Below are positions 23,999-33,066 of a stretch of 64,000 nt of DNA, piece after piece; positions within the stretch are counted from its first letter, which is position 1, and every line of letters starts with the position of its first letter. Both the position numbers and the translations under genes were made by a program. This stretch comes from Geodermatophilus normandii. Its GTDB lineage: Bacteria; Actinomycetota; Actinomycetes; Mycobacteriales; Geodermatophilaceae. Under the pieces are notes generated by a model. It searched no databases and was not told the origin of the DNA. It saw only the letters and a program-made list of their open reading frames with translations. Location of the stretch: positions 310,001-374,000 of the forward strand of contig NZ_QGTX01000001.1 in NCBI RefSeq assembly GCF_003182485.1. Reading direction: 5' to 3'.

Positions 23999-24592
23999 AT
24001 GGCCGGCAGCACCCGGGTCCCCGCGATCGAGATCACCGGCGTCTACGGGACCCTCGTCAAGACGATCAGCCGCAGGGTGTTCGGCCAGGTGCCGGAGGGC
24101 GCCGGGGTGATGTGGCACCACCCGGCCGTCCTCAGGGACTCGATGGCCTTCGGCCGCAGGGTCGACTCGTGGAACCGGCTGGACCCCGGCCTGGCGACGT
24201 TCGCCGCGATGGCCTCGGCCGCCGCGATCGGCTGCAGCTTCTGCCTGGACCTGCACTACTTCATGACGCGGCACCGCGGCCTCGACGAGGCCAAGGCGCG
24301 CGAGGTGCCGCGGTGGCGTGAGTCGACGGCGTTCACCCCGCTGGAGCGACGGGTGATGGAGTACGCCGAGGCGATGAGCCAGACCCCGCCGGCCGTGACC
24401 GACGAGATGTCGGCCGCGCTGCTCGACGAGCTGGGGGCTCCCGCGCTGGTGGAGCTGACCGCCAGGATCGGGATGATGAACATGACCGCGCGGGGCAACG
24501 TCGCGCTCGGCATCCGGTCGCAGGAGTTCTCGGCGTCCTGCGGCCTGCCGCCGCTGACGGCCCCGTCGTCGGCCGGCGCCGCCTCCGCATGA
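23999..24592 (+). CDS. Carboxymuconolactone decarboxylase/AhpD-like protein of an ECF41 operon
   Basis: 197 aa from ATG 23999, after GGAGGAGAC. AHPD-like helical fold with the redox-type CxxC in IGCSFCLDLHYFM (Cys81 and Cys84 approximately) and a nearby His, as in alkylhydroperoxidase-like enzymes. LTARIGMMNMTARGNVALGI is the later conserved helix. Proteins of this type are the standard partner of ECF41 sigma factors. It overlaps the sigma gene by 4 nt (ATGA), and a matching promoter lies upstream. A role in detoxifying peroxides or other reactive compounds is inferred from the family. Confidence 0.88.
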   Translation: MAGSTRVPAIEITGVYGTLVKTISRRVFGQVPEGAGVMWHHPAVLRDSMAFGRRVDSWNRLDPGLATFAAMASAAAIGCSFCLDLHYFMTRHRGLDEAKAREVPRWRESTAFTPLERRVMEYAEAMSQTPPAVTDEMSAALLDELGAPALVELTARIGMMNMTARGNVALGIRSQEFSASCGLPPLTAPSSAGAASA

Positions 24593-25458
24593 CCGACGAC
24601 CCGTTCCTCGCCCACCGCGGCCTGCTGTTCACCGTCGCCTACGAGATGCTCGGCTCGGCCGCCGACGCCGACGACGTGGTGCAGGAGACCTGGCTGCGGT
24701 GGGCGGACGCGGACCGGGCCGCGGTGCGCGACCCACGGGCCTACCTGGTGCGGATCGTCACCCGCCAGGCGCTCAACCGGCTGCGCACCGTGGCTCGCCG
24801 GCGGGAGGACTACGTCGGGGAGTGGCTGCCCGAGCCACTGCTGACCAGCCCCGACGTGGCCGACGACGTCGAACTGGCGGAGAGCGTGTCGATCGCGGTG
24901 CTCACCGTGCTCGAGACGCTGGGGCCGACCGAGCGCGCGGTCCTCGTGCTGCACGAGGTGTTCGACGTGCCCTTCGACGAGATCGCCGAGGCGGTGGGCA
25001 AGTCGAGTGCCGCGGTGCGGCAGATCGCGCACCGGGCGCGCGAGCACGTGGCCGCGCGCCGCCCGCGGATGGAGGTGAGCCGCGCCGAGCAGCAGCGCGT
25101 CGTCGACCGGTTCCTCGCCGCGGTGACCGCCGGCGACGTGCAGGGCCTGATGGACGTGCTCGCGCCCGACGTGGTCGTGGTCGCCGACAGCGGCGGCCTC
25201 GCGCCGGCCGCGCTCCGCCCGGTGACCGGTCAGCTGCGGGTGGCCCGGGCGCTGGCGCGCTTCGCCGATCTCGCGCCCGGCGTGGGGATCGCGACGCCGC
25301 TGATCAACGGCACGGTCGCGGCGCATGTCGACGCGGGTGGCCCGTTCGACACGGCGATCACCTTCGTCGTCGAGGACGGCCGGATCACCCGGGTGTACGC
25401 GATGCGCAACCCGCACAAGCTCGGCCGCCTCGGCGAGGTGACCGACCTCCGGCGGTGA
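24589..25458 (+). CDS. ECF41 group RNA polymerase sigma factor (SigJ-like) with SnoaL-like tail
   Basis: 289 aa from ATG 24589. Region sigma2 spans residues 5-75 (FTVAYEMLGSAADADDVVQE, TWLRWADADR) and sigma4 about 100-160 (LGPTERAVLVLHEVFDVPFD, then IAEAVGKSSAAVRQIAHRAR). Residues 165-285 are a SnoaL-like domain in place of an anti-sigma factor. The ECF41 marks are present: the linker GEWLPEPLLT and the C-terminal AMRNPHKLGRL (usually NPDKL). In studied ECF41 proteins this tail both activates and restrains the sigma factor. It is coupled to the AhpD-like gene and probably autoregulated from 23938-23964. Confidence 0.93.
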   Translation: MTDDPFLAHRGLLFTVAYEMLGSAADADDVVQETWLRWADADRAAVRDPRAYLVRIVTRQALNRLRTVARRREDYVGEWLPEPLLTSPDVADDVELAESVSIAVLTVLETLGPTERAVLVLHEVFDVPFDEIAEAVGKSSAAVRQIAHRAREHVAARRPRMEVSRAEQQRVVDRFLAAVTAGDVQGLMDVLAPDVVVVADSGGLAPAALRPVTGQLRVARALARFADLAPGVGIATPLINGTVAAHVDAGGPFDTAITFVVEDGRITRVYAMRNPHKLGRLGEVTDLRR

Positions 25459-25481
25459 CGACCGCAGGCCGGGTCACCGCC
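25451..25481. terminator. Weak convergent hairpin overlapping two stop codons
   Basis: GGCGGTGAC (25451-25459) pairs with GTCACCGCC (25473-25481) across 13 nt. It covers the stops of the sigma factor gene and the convergent S8 peptidase gene. Confidence 0.4.
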
Positions 25482-27195
25482 GCACGGCGGCCACTGCGTC
25501 CACGATCCCCTCGCCGTAGAAGCTGTTGACGTCCGTCGTGCCCTCGCACACCGCGTTCCACTCGGGGGGTCGCCCCTCGTCGGTGTAGTCCTCGACACCG
25601 CCCGCGGGACAGGCGTGGTCCTCCGCGGAGGCGGCCAGCACGGCGGCGACGACCGCCGGGTCGAGGGCACGGCCACCGTGACCGGTCGGCCGTCCCCTCT
25701 CCCCGATGACGAGGGCTGCGACCCCCGCGACGTGGGGCGCCGCCATGGACGTGCCCTGGAGGTACGTGTAGAAACCGCACCTGCCCCGGTCGTCGCAGTA
25801 GTTGATCGAGAACTCGTCGACCGGCTGGCCCGTCGGGTCGGCCAGCCCCTCCGCGATCGCCACGTGCAGCGGGTAGGACGACAGGACGAGGTTCCCCGGC
25901 GTCTGGAACCGGGGGGTGCCGACGAAGTCGCGGAACCAGCCACCCGGGGCGGCGATCTCGATGTCGCCCAGCCCGTAGTTGGAGTAGTCCGCCTTGGTGG
26001 TCGACGGGCCGACGGCCGACACCGAGATCACCTGCGGTGCCTCGTTGGGCAGGTTCAGGCACGTGTCGGCCACGACGCGCGGCCGGGCGGTGTCCGGGGG
26101 GTAGTCCGGGCTCGTCTCGTCCGTCCGGGTCGGCGCGGCGAGGTCCGTCGCCTCGTTGCCGGCGGACCCGACCAGCGTGACCCCGCGCTCGTGGGCGTAG
26201 GCCACCGCACCCAGCACCAACTCACGGACGAGCCGCTGCTGGGCGAGCTCCTCGTCGGTCACCGTGCCCTCGATGTACTCCTCCCGCGAGGAGCAGTTGA
26301 ACAGCCACGGGTCGGTGTAGAAGCTCATGTTGACGACGTCGAGGCCGATGTCACCCGAGTACACCAGCGCCCGGACCGTCTCGTACAGGAAGAAGTAGCC
26401 GGAGTCCTGCCCGGCGCGCACGTTGACCAGCGTCGCGTCCGGGGCGACGCCGCCGATGCCGAAGCGGTTGTCGTCGGCGGCGACGATGCCGGCGACGTGG
26501 GTGCCGTGCCCACCGTCGTCCACGTCCGCCGGGTCGACGCAGCTCTCGACCTCGCACGGGCCGTCGATGTCGGGGATGTCGGTGACGAAGTTCCGGGACC
26601 GCTCACCGTCGAAGTTCGGGGCGAGGTCGGGGTGACTCGCGTCGATCCCCGTGTCGATGATGCCGACGTCCACACCCCTGCCCGTGGCGGTGCGCTGGGC
26701 GGCGTCGGGCGTGGCACCGATCATCTCCATGTCCCACTGGAGGTCCGCCAGCGGCTCGGCGCGTTGCCCGTTCCGCGACGGGTCGTGGCCGTGGCCAGCA
26801 GAACCCCCCCTTGGTCGCTCCACGGCGTAGCGGTGGGGCATGCCGGGGACCGTGGTGCCGACCGCGTGGTTGCGTGCCGCGCCGCGGATCTCGCTGCGCG
26901 CGCGCACGTCGTCCATGAACGCCCCGTCGGTGGAGGTGACCAGCGCGATGCCGACCTGCTCGGTCACGTCCTCGACCGTGCCGCCGGCGGCCTCTATCTG
27001 GGCGACAGCCGTCTCCGGGGCGCCGCTGAAGGAGACGACGTACTCCTCACTGACGCCGGAGGGTGGCTGTGGCGCCGGCTCCTCCGCCGGCGCGCCGGTC
27101 GCGGCCGTCGCCGACGCCACCACGGTCGTGAAGGCGGCGGTGAGGACGCCCAGCGTCCTGAGGCCGCGGCCTGCTCCAGAGTGTCGGAACCACAT
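25474..27195 (-). CDS. Secreted subtilisin-like serine peptidase (S8)
   Basis: 573 aa. ATG 27195 has GGGAAG at 9-nt spacing; a GTG at 27204 abuts that site and is less likely. Residues 1-35 are a signal peptide (TLGVLTAAFTTVVASATAAT). Residues about 50-112 are an I9-type propeptide (EEYVVSFSGAPETAVAQIEA). The catalytic triad is clear: Asp181 in VGIIDTGID, His233 in GGHGTHVAG and Ser483 in LQGTSMAAPHVAG, with oxyanion Asn347 in GSAGNEA. Several Cys pairs fit an extracellular enzyme. It lies 162 nt downstream of the M15 peptidase gene on the same strand and may act with that cluster, though it could have its own promoter. Confidence 0.92.
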   Translation of the reverse strand: MWFRHSGAGRGLRTLGVLTAAFTTVVASATAATGAPAEEPAPQPPSGVSEEYVVSFSGAPETAVAQIEAAGGTVEDVTEQVGIALVTSTDGAFMDDVRARSEIRGAARNHAVGTTVPGMPHRYAVERPRGGSAGHGHDPSRNGQRAEPLADLQWDMEMIGATPDAAQRTATGRGVDVGIIDTGIDASHPDLAPNFDGERSRNFVTDIPDIDGPCEVESCVDPADVDDGGHGTHVAGIVAADDNRFGIGGVAPDATLVNVRAGQDSGYFFLYETVRALVYSGDIGLDVVNMSFYTDPWLFNCSSREEYIEGTVTDEELAQQRLVRELVLGAVAYAHERGVTLVGSAGNEATDLAAPTRTDETSPDYPPDTARPRVVADTCLNLPNEAPQVISVSAVGPSTTKADYSNYGLGDIEIAAPGGWFRDFVGTPRFQTPGNLVLSSYPLHVAIAEGLADPTGQPVDEFSINYCDDRGRCGFYTYLQGTSMAAPHVAGVAALVIGERGRPTGHGGRALDPAVVAAVLAASAEDHACPAGGVEDYTDEGRPPEWNAVCEGTTDVNSFYGEGIVDAVAAVRR

Positions 27196-27357
27196 GGGCA
27201 CCACTTCCCGGTCACCGCCCTGGGTCGGTGGAGAGCCTCGTCACGGCCCGGACTGCCTGTGTGAGTAAAGCCACTCGGACGGTGCCTGTCGACTGGAGCG
27301 CGGATCCCACGGCACGCGAGCCGGTCCCCTCCGGTGTCCGCCGGCGCGGACGATGCG

Positions 27358-28563
27358 TCAGCCCAGCCCGCGGCGCAGCTCGTCGGGGCTGACGTTGATC
27401 TGGAAGTGCATCGCGTCCTTGACCGACCTCCACCGCCCGCCCCAGGCGATGGCCTGCAGGCCGTCCACCGTCGTGATGGCCTCGACGGCGCGGACCTGCT
27501 CGGGTGTGAACGCCGTGTCGGCGAGGCGCGCCTCCACCTCGGCGCACCGCTGCTCCTGGGTCGGTCCCGCCGAGAAGCGGACCGCGGGCTGGTCCGGTGT
27601 CAGGCGGTAGGGGTTGCAGGGCGGGTCGATGTCGGTGGCGATGCCGTAGGCGTGCAGCGAGGGCGCGGATCCGCCGGTGATGGGCCGGTTGTTGTAGTTC
27701 CACACGCTGCGCGGCCGGTACCCGGTCGCGGTGAGCGCGCGCTCCAGCGCGCGCCAGGCGTCGACGGTGTACGGGTGCACCGGCGTCGGCCGCAGACCGA
27801 ACAGCCGGAGGTCGACCATCGGGACGGTCTTGCCCCCGAGGTGCTCGGCCCAGGCCCGGCGCAGCCAGGTGGTGGAGCGGGCGACCGGGACGACGGCGGG
27901 CGGCCCGGCCGACCCGGGCGAGTACGACCTGCGCAGTGCCGGGCGCACGAGGGTGTCCCGGATGCGTCTCCACTCCTGCGCCAGGGACCGCTCGTGGGAG
28001 GCGATCGGCCTCCCCCTCCGCTCGGGGTGCGCCGCGGAGAAGACCAGGTCGGTGAGGGCGTTCTCGTCGCGCGTGCCCAGGGCGATCGCGGTGGCGATCG
28101 CCTGCGGCCAGCGCCGCTCCGCCAGGGCGGTGCGCAGCTGCTGGTCCGGGCCCGGGGCGGGGCCTTGGCGCTCCCGCTCCTCCTGGGCCGCCTCCCAGGC
28201 AGCGTCCGCCTCGGGGGACACGGCCGGCGCCGGGAGCGGTGGCACCGCGCCCCGGCCGCCCTCCCCCAGCCGGACGTGGGGAGGACCGGCCTCGCCGTAG
28301 AAGAAGCGCCTCCCGACGCGCCGGCGCCCCAGCCGGCCGTCGGGCCCGCGCACCACTCGCGCGAGGTGGTAGTGCGGGCGCGGGCGGGGATCGTGGACGA
28401 CGGTCCACCCGGGGCCGAGGGCCCGGGCCCGCTGTACCGCCCGGGCCCGCGCGTCGGCTCGGGCGGCGTACCAGTGGTCCCGCCGGCCCGGCACCCCCGC
28501 CGTCCCGGCGCTCCCGCCGCCGCGCGGGGCGGTCCCTTCCTCTGTCAGTGACTGCTGGCGCAC
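27358..28563 (-). CDS. Peptidase M15 (VanY/D-Ala-D-Ala carboxypeptidase-like) with unknown N-terminal region
   Basis: 401 aa from GTG 28563, after GGGGGAGAGTCCC. The C-terminal 170 residues are an M15 zinc peptidase: SLHAYGIATDID gives ligands His304 and Asp311, and VKDAMHFQI gives His386, with NYNNRPITGG in the usual place before them. Residues 1-230 are unassigned: an Arg/Ala-rich helical start, then HYHLARVVRGPDGRLGRRRV, then a coiled Glu/Gln-rich stretch. No signal peptide is visible, unusual for a peptidoglycan peptidase, so export or cell lysis would need another route. It is the last member of the acidic-protein operon, 15 nt after the gene upstream. Confidence 0.8.
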   Translation of the reverse strand: MRQQSLTEEGTAPRGGGSAGTAGVPGRRDHWYAARADARARAVQRARALGPGWTVVHDPRPRPHYHLARVVRGPDGRLGRRRVGRRFFYGEAGPPHVRLGEGGRGAVPPLPAPAVSPEADAAWEAAQEERERQGPAPGPDQQLRTALAERRWPQAIATAIALGTRDENALTDLVFSAAHPERRGRPIASHERSLAQEWRRIRDTLVRPALRRSYSPGSAGPPAVVPVARSTTWLRRAWAEHLGGKTVPMVDLRLFGLRPTPVHPYTVDAWRALERALTATGYRPRSVWNYNNRPITGGSAPSLHAYGIATDIDPPCNPYRLTPDQPAVRFSAGPTQEQRCAEVEARLADTAFTPEQVRAVEAITTVDGLQAIAWGGRWRSVKDAMHFQINVSPDELRRGLG

Positions 28564-28578
28564 GGGACTCTCCCCCGC

Positions 28579-29727
28579 CTACCCGAGTGCCAGGTCACGC
28601 CGCCGGCCGGGCCGCACCGGGGTCACCGGCCGGGGCCGGCGGTCGTGGACCGGCAGGGCGGTGACCTGCGGGGCCGCCCGGTCGGCGACCACGCCGATGG
28701 CCTGGGCGCTGGTCAGCCACTCCTCGGAGTCCTCCGCGACCTGCAGCAGCAGCGCCTCGAACTCGGTCCGGCCGCTCTGCAGGACGTGCGGCTGGGCCAG
28801 CCAGCGCAGGATCTCGCGGCCGGTGACCGCCATCCGCTGCCGCGGCGAGGTCATCAGCGGCTCGTGGAAGTAGCGCGTGAGGACCTCCTCGACGACGTCC
28901 CAGGCGTTGTCGGCCCCGAAGACCCGCTTCACGTCATCGGCGTCGAGGATGCGGAAGGCCTCCTCGAGCAGTTGCATGACCTCGACACGGAGGACGTTGA
29001 TGTTGCCGTAGGACACGAACTTCAGGTTGTTCCGCAGGTCGAGGCCGGCCCGCCGGACGACGGCGATGCTGCCGAACGTCGGGTCGTTGGCCCGGTCGCG
29101 GATGACGTCCGAGATGCGCTTGTCCCGCCAGTACTGGGCGACGTGCCGGTTGAACAGCGTGAACAGCGGGTGGAACTCCCGGTTCGGGCGGGCGTCGCCC
29201 TGGGGCGTCTTGACCCCGTAGCCGAACGCCCGCCGGTAGGCGGCGGCCCGCTCGTAGCGGGTCCCACGCAGGACCTCGCGGCGGTCGAACTGGTAGAGCC
29301 CGTAGGCGCCCGGTCCCGACGACAGCCGGACGGCGCCGTTGCGGAACAGCTCCCGCAGCTTGCGCACGACGCGGAACACCCCGACGCGTTCGTGCTGGTA
29401 GATGTAGTAGAGGTCGCCGATCGCGATGATGCGCTCGGACGTGACCGTCTCGTCGTAGCCCTCGACACCGTGCGGGATGCGCGTCTGCCCGAACTGCCGC
29501 GCTGCCTCGGGGCCGAGCCCGACCAGCTGGGCCAGGCCGCTGTCCGGCGGGACCGGAGCGGCCTTGTCGGCCTCCTCCGCCTGCTGCATGTAGTCGTCGA
29601 TCTGGCCGACGAGCGCGTCGGCCAGCCGAGGGGTGTCCAGCAGGTCCACCCCGAGCTGGTCGATCGCCTCCTGCCGCAGCTGGGCGAACCGGTCGAGGAG
29701 AGCCTGGTACTGCGCTTCCGTGGCCAT
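28579..29727 (-). CDS. Conserved-looking protein of unknown function (accessory operon)
   Basis: 382 aa from ATG 29727, overlapping the stop of the preceding gene as ATGA. No family is recognised. The protein is soluble with mixed alpha/beta character: an N-terminal helical bundle (residues 1-70), then RIIAIGDLYYIYQHERVGVF, a glycine segment SSGPGAYGLYQFDRREVLRG, an aromatic-rich region REFHPLFTLFNRHVAQYWRD, and a long helical C-terminal half. It has no signal peptide or membrane helix. Its fixed position between the 492-aa unknown and the M15 peptidase, with translational coupling, argues for a joint function. Confidence 0.65.
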   Translation of the reverse strand: MATEAQYQALLDRFAQLRQEAIDQLGVDLLDTPRLADALVGQIDDYMQQAEEADKAAPVPPDSGLAQLVGLGPEAARQFGQTRIPHGVEGYDETVTSERIIAIGDLYYIYQHERVGVFRVVRKLRELFRNGAVRLSSGPGAYGLYQFDRREVLRGTRYERAAAYRRAFGYGVKTPQGDARPNREFHPLFTLFNRHVAQYWRDKRISDVIRDRANDPTFGSIAVVRRAGLDLRNNLKFVSYGNINVLRVEVMQLLEEAFRILDADDVKRVFGADNAWDVVEEVLTRYFHEPLMTSPRQRMAVTGREILRWLAQPHVLQSGRTEFEALLLQVAEDSEEWLTSAQAIGVVADRAAPQVTALPVHDRRPRPVTPVRPGRRRDLALG

Positions 29728-31205
29728 CAGAAGACCTCCACCCCGACGGCGTTGTCAGGATCGATCGCCGAGCGCTCAGCGTCGAACGCCACGACATATC
29801 GCCCCGGATGGGCGATCGGCTGCGTGAACGGGCTCTTCGCCTTCCGGGGGTAGAACCTGTTGCCGGCCAGACGATGAACGCGGACGTGCAACTGCTCTCC
29901 CGCCTCCAGGCGCAGGGGCTCACTCCGGTAGGCGGACCCGCTCTCCTCGAAGAGCGCGAGCGTGGAGATCTGGTTGTCCTTGTCGTCCACTCGCTGGACC
30001 GTGAGACCTTCAGCCGGCGCGCCGCTCGACTCGTGGACGATGTCGAACAGCTGCTCCTCGAGTGCGTTGAGCGCCAGCAGGACCGCCGGCGAGGAGAACC
30101 TCAGCCCGTTGCCGCCTCCGCTCAGGACGGCGGCCGCCTCCGTGAGACGGCGTAGCTCACGGGCTCCCGCCGGCAGGGCTTCGTCGAGGGCGACCCGGCC
30201 GCCGTCCTTGACCAGCCGTGGGCCTTCCTGGGTCGCGAAGTCCTCGGTCCAGTCGATCAGGTCCTCCAGGAAGATCCCCTCACCGGACGTCGCGCCGGCG
30301 GGATAGGGGATCCGGAAGGTACGGCGTTCGTCCGCGTCGAGCAGCACGGAGTCGAGGGCCGAGCGGAGTTCGCCGACCGAGCCGGAGACCACGGCGAGAC
30401 GACGTTCCAGGACGACGAGGCGCATGCCGAGGAAGCGAGCCTCGTCGGCACCGCCGAAGAACTTCTGATCGCGGTCCCAACTGGCACGCAGTGACACGAG
30501 GTCGTCGACGACGATGCGGAAGCTGGTGAGCTGCTGCTCCTCCGCGGCGTTGATCACCGTCCTGTCCGAGCCGGCCTGGGACAGGCCGAGCTCCGTCCTG
30601 AGCTCCCCCAGTTGGCCACCGACGCAGTCGGGGTCACCGCCGCTGACGACGACCGGGCCCAGCAGCACGCGCCACAACTGGTTGACCCGGTGGACACGCG
30701 GGCCGCCGAGACGGCCCAGCTCCTCGACCAGCTCCCGGGCCTCCGTCTCGATGATGCTCTTGAGCGCTGCTGCGACGTCGTCGTCCGCCGTCTCCTTGAG
30801 TGCCCTCAGGTCCTGCAGGAGGGGCAACGACCGGTTGACCGCCTCCTTCGCACGGACGTGGAGGCTCGCCTGCGCACCGACGACCCCGCCCTCGAGTTCG
30901 CTGTGGAAGCTGGCGATGTTGGGCTTGTGGCGGTAGAGCGTCCGCCCGTGCTCCTCGTACGGCTCGAACGCCTGCTCGAGCGCCGAGACGACGCCCTCGA
31001 TCTTCGGTGGGCGGCGTCGCCAGCCCAGGACGTTGCCGATCGCCTGGTCGACGGACTCCTTCAGGTCACCGGCGCGGCGGTCGTCCCGGTCACGCGGAGG
31101 CGCCGTGGGAACGGTCCGTACCGGGTAGGCGAGCAGCTCGCGCAGGGCCTTGACCAGGTCCTGGTTACCGCCCCCGCCACCGCCACCCACGTTTGGCTGG
31201 TTCAT
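29727..31205 (-). CDS. Large protein of unknown function (accessory operon)
   Basis: 492 aa from ATG 31205, which overlaps the preceding stop (ATGA); its own stop overlaps the next start the same way. The N-terminus has a glycine run (residues 8-14). The body is mostly helical with charged residues and a DIVHESSGAPAEGL segment; the last 90 residues look beta-rich (LRLEAGEQLHVRVHRLAGN, GRYVVAFDAE). No transmembrane segment, signal or catalytic motif is recognised. Third codon positions carry more A/T than in neighbouring housekeeping genes, which hints at recent transfer. Confidence 0.65.
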   Translation of the reverse strand: MNQPNVGGGGGGGNQDLVKALRELLAYPVRTVPTAPPRDRDDRRAGDLKESVDQAIGNVLGWRRRPPKIEGVVSALEQAFEPYEEHGRTLYRHKPNIASFHSELEGGVVGAQASLHVRAKEAVNRSLPLLQDLRALKETADDDVAAALKSIIETEARELVEELGRLGGPRVHRVNQLWRVLLGPVVVSGGDPDCVGGQLGELRTELGLSQAGSDRTVINAAEEQQLTSFRIVVDDLVSLRASWDRDQKFFGGADEARFLGMRLVVLERRLAVVSGSVGELRSALDSVLLDADERRTFRIPYPAGATSGEGIFLEDLIDWTEDFATQEGPRLVKDGGRVALDEALPAGARELRRLTEAAAVLSGGGNGLRFSSPAVLLALNALEEQLFDIVHESSGAPAEGLTVQRVDDKDNQISTLALFEESGSAYRSEPLRLEAGEQLHVRVHRLAGNRFYPRKAKSPFTQPIAHPGRYVVAFDAERSAIDPDNAVGVEVF

Positions 31206-31702
31206 GCCGTCCTCCCCGGCGTGTGTACGTAGACCGGCCCCACCGGAGCGCGGTCGGCGAGCTCCTGCCAGCACCGGCACTGCGCCTCCTGGACCGCGGC
31301 GACCCGCGGCCGGCACCGGTCGATCCCCTGCCGCACCACCCGCACCCAGGCCGACCACTCGCCCCCGCGGTTCCGCAGCGCGACGACCGGTTCCATCGCC
31401 TCGTAGGAGACGACGTCGTCCCGGAAACGGTCGGCGAGCACGGTCAGCGCCGTCTGCGCGGCGGCGAGCTGGCGCTGGGCACTGACCAGGTCGAGCCGCT
31501 CCGCGGCCTCGGCGGCGAGCAGCGTGCTGTGGTACGCCTCCTCGGCGCGCCCGTCCAGGTCGTCGACGGCGCGGCCGAGCCGGTCGACGACCGACAGGTC
31601 CGCCGGCGCGTCCTCGCCCAGGGTCAGGCCCAGCGAGCGGAGCTCGGCCCGGAGGTGCTGGCAGCCCTCGCTGAGCTCGGCGAGCGCGGTCGGGACCGTC
31701 AT
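31202..31702 (-). CDS. Small helical protein of unknown function (accessory operon)
   Basis: 166 aa from ATG 31702; an alternative GTG at 31711 would overlap the upstream stop as GTGA. It is predicted almost entirely helical, with coiled-coil-like heptads over residues 1-110 (AEEAYHSTLLAAEAAERLDL, SAQRQLAAAQTALTVLADRF). A CRCW motif near residue 145 gives two cysteines separated by one residue; the acidic paralogue at 33067-33681 also ends CRC. Function unknown; perhaps an adaptor or chaperone for the larger partner encoded next. Confidence 0.6.
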   Translation of the reverse strand: MTVPTALAELSEGCQHLRAELRSLGLTLGEDAPADLSVVDRLGRAVDDLDGRAEEAYHSTLLAAEAAERLDLVSAQRQLAAAQTALTVLADRFRDDVVSYEAMEPVVALRNRGGEWSAWVRVVRQGIDRCRPRVAAVQEAQCRCWQELADRAPVGPVYVHTPGRTA

Positions 31703-31707
31703 CGCGC

Positions 31708-33030
31708 TCACCGCCGGGCGAGGTCGCGGTAGAAGTGGCGGGTGACGACCTCGGGTGAGGCCAGCCGGCGGTCGAAGGCCAGCCGGGCCGCACCGATCAG
31801 GAACCGCTCGGGGAGGATGCCCGGGTCGATCCCCCGGGCCAGGCGCCCCGCCGCCTCCTCGATCATCTGCTGCTCCTTCGGAGCGAACCGGATCACCTGC
31901 GCCAGCGACCGGCGTCCGAGCGTCTCGTACGGCCGGAAGCACATGGTGTCGACGACGAGGCGCACGGCGTCGTCCGCCGACTCCAGCATCGCCTTCGGAT
32001 AGGGGGCCGCGGGACGTCCGTACGCGCGCCGCCACGCCCGCCGGGATCCCTCGGCCTCCTCGGGGAACCCCATCCGCGACAGCAGCTCGGCACTGATGAA
32101 CAGCCGCAGCCACGGCGTCGGGTGCACCGCCGTCGGGTTGTAGGTCCACACGCTGGCCGGCGCCCGGGCGAGGATGTCCATCAGCGAGGCGACGACGGCG
32201 GGGCCGCCCAGCAGCAGGCCGCACAGGTCGGCGAAGGTCTCCCGGTTCCACCGGCGCCACACCAGGGCGACCTCGGGCGGGTGCCCCGCCTCCACCAGCC
32301 TGCGTTCGAGCGTCTCGGGGACGACGCGGGCGAGGCCCAGCTCGTTCTGCAGGTTGTGGCTGACCTCGTGGAGGACCGCCCCGAGCGTCCAGGGGTTCAC
32401 CAGCCGGTGGTACGGCAGCTGGATCTGCGGGAACGGGTTGCGCTGGAAGCCCAGCCGCCGCAGGCGGACGTCCCTGCGGAAGGTGGCCGGGGTGGGGCCG
32501 GCCTCCATGCAGCTCATCGGCGCCGGCTGCGGGACCGACCTGGCGGTGCCGAGCCCCAGGAAGGCGTCCTGGTAGCAGTCGAGGGCGATCCGGTCGCAGC
32601 CGAGGAGCCACTCGCCGAACCTCCCCTGCCGCTGACCGAAGAACCCCATGTAGAAGTCCCACACCCGCTCCACGGCCCGGACGTGCTCGTGCGCGACCTC
32701 CCCGGCCGTGACCAGTTGCCGCAGCCGGGCGGGGCTCGGGTCGGCCTGCGCCCCGGCGGCGATGGCGGCGACCCGCCGGTTGAGCGTCAGGAGCGGCTCG
32801 CGCAGCCGGGTGATGAGCGCGTTGACCGCCTCCACGTGCCCCTGGGTGGGTGCGGCGTGTCCCGTGCCGAACTCCTCACGGGTGAACGGGCGCAGGGCCA
32901 GGGCGTGGCGTTCGAGGTTGCGGGCCTGCGCACTGGTCCACCGTGCGAGGACGGCCGGTGGCCGCGGCGGCGACGTGCGGGCGTCACCACCCGGCCCGCG
33001 CTTCGTCGCCGCTGCGGCTGGCGCGCTCAT
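31708..33030 (-). CDS. HExxH metalloprotease-like protein (accessory operon)
   Basis: 440 aa from ATG 33030, after GGGAGCGTGGTC. LGAVLHEVSHNLQNELG holds an HExxH zinc motif (His221, Glu222, His225), and NRETFADLCG, about 40 residues later, offers Glu264 as a third ligand, as in gluzincin-type peptidases. The preceding PYHRLVNPWTLG strand fits an edge strand for substrate. The N-terminal 30 residues are Pro/Ala-rich and disordered. There is no signal peptide, so it should act in the cytoplasm or during assembly or release. Candidate substrates are the two acidic proteins encoded immediately upstream. It matches no named family I can confirm. Confidence 0.72.
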   Translation of the reverse strand: MSAPAAAATKRGPGGDARTSPPRPPAVLARWTSAQARNLERHALALRPFTREEFGTGHAAPTQGHVEAVNALITRLREPLLTLNRRVAAIAAGAQADPSPARLRQLVTAGEVAHEHVRAVERVWDFYMGFFGQRQGRFGEWLLGCDRIALDCYQDAFLGLGTARSVPQPAPMSCMEAGPTPATFRRDVRLRRLGFQRNPFPQIQLPYHRLVNPWTLGAVLHEVSHNLQNELGLARVVPETLERRLVEAGHPPEVALVWRRWNRETFADLCGLLLGGPAVVASLMDILARAPASVWTYNPTAVHPTPWLRLFISAELLSRMGFPEEAEGSRRAWRRAYGRPAAPYPKAMLESADDAVRLVVDTMCFRPYETLGRRSLAQVIRFAPKEQQMIEEAAGRLARGIDPGILPERFLIGAARLAFDRRLASPEVVTRHFYRDLARR

Positions 33031-33066
33031 GACCACGCTCCCTGACTGGACCCGGTGGGGTGCGTC

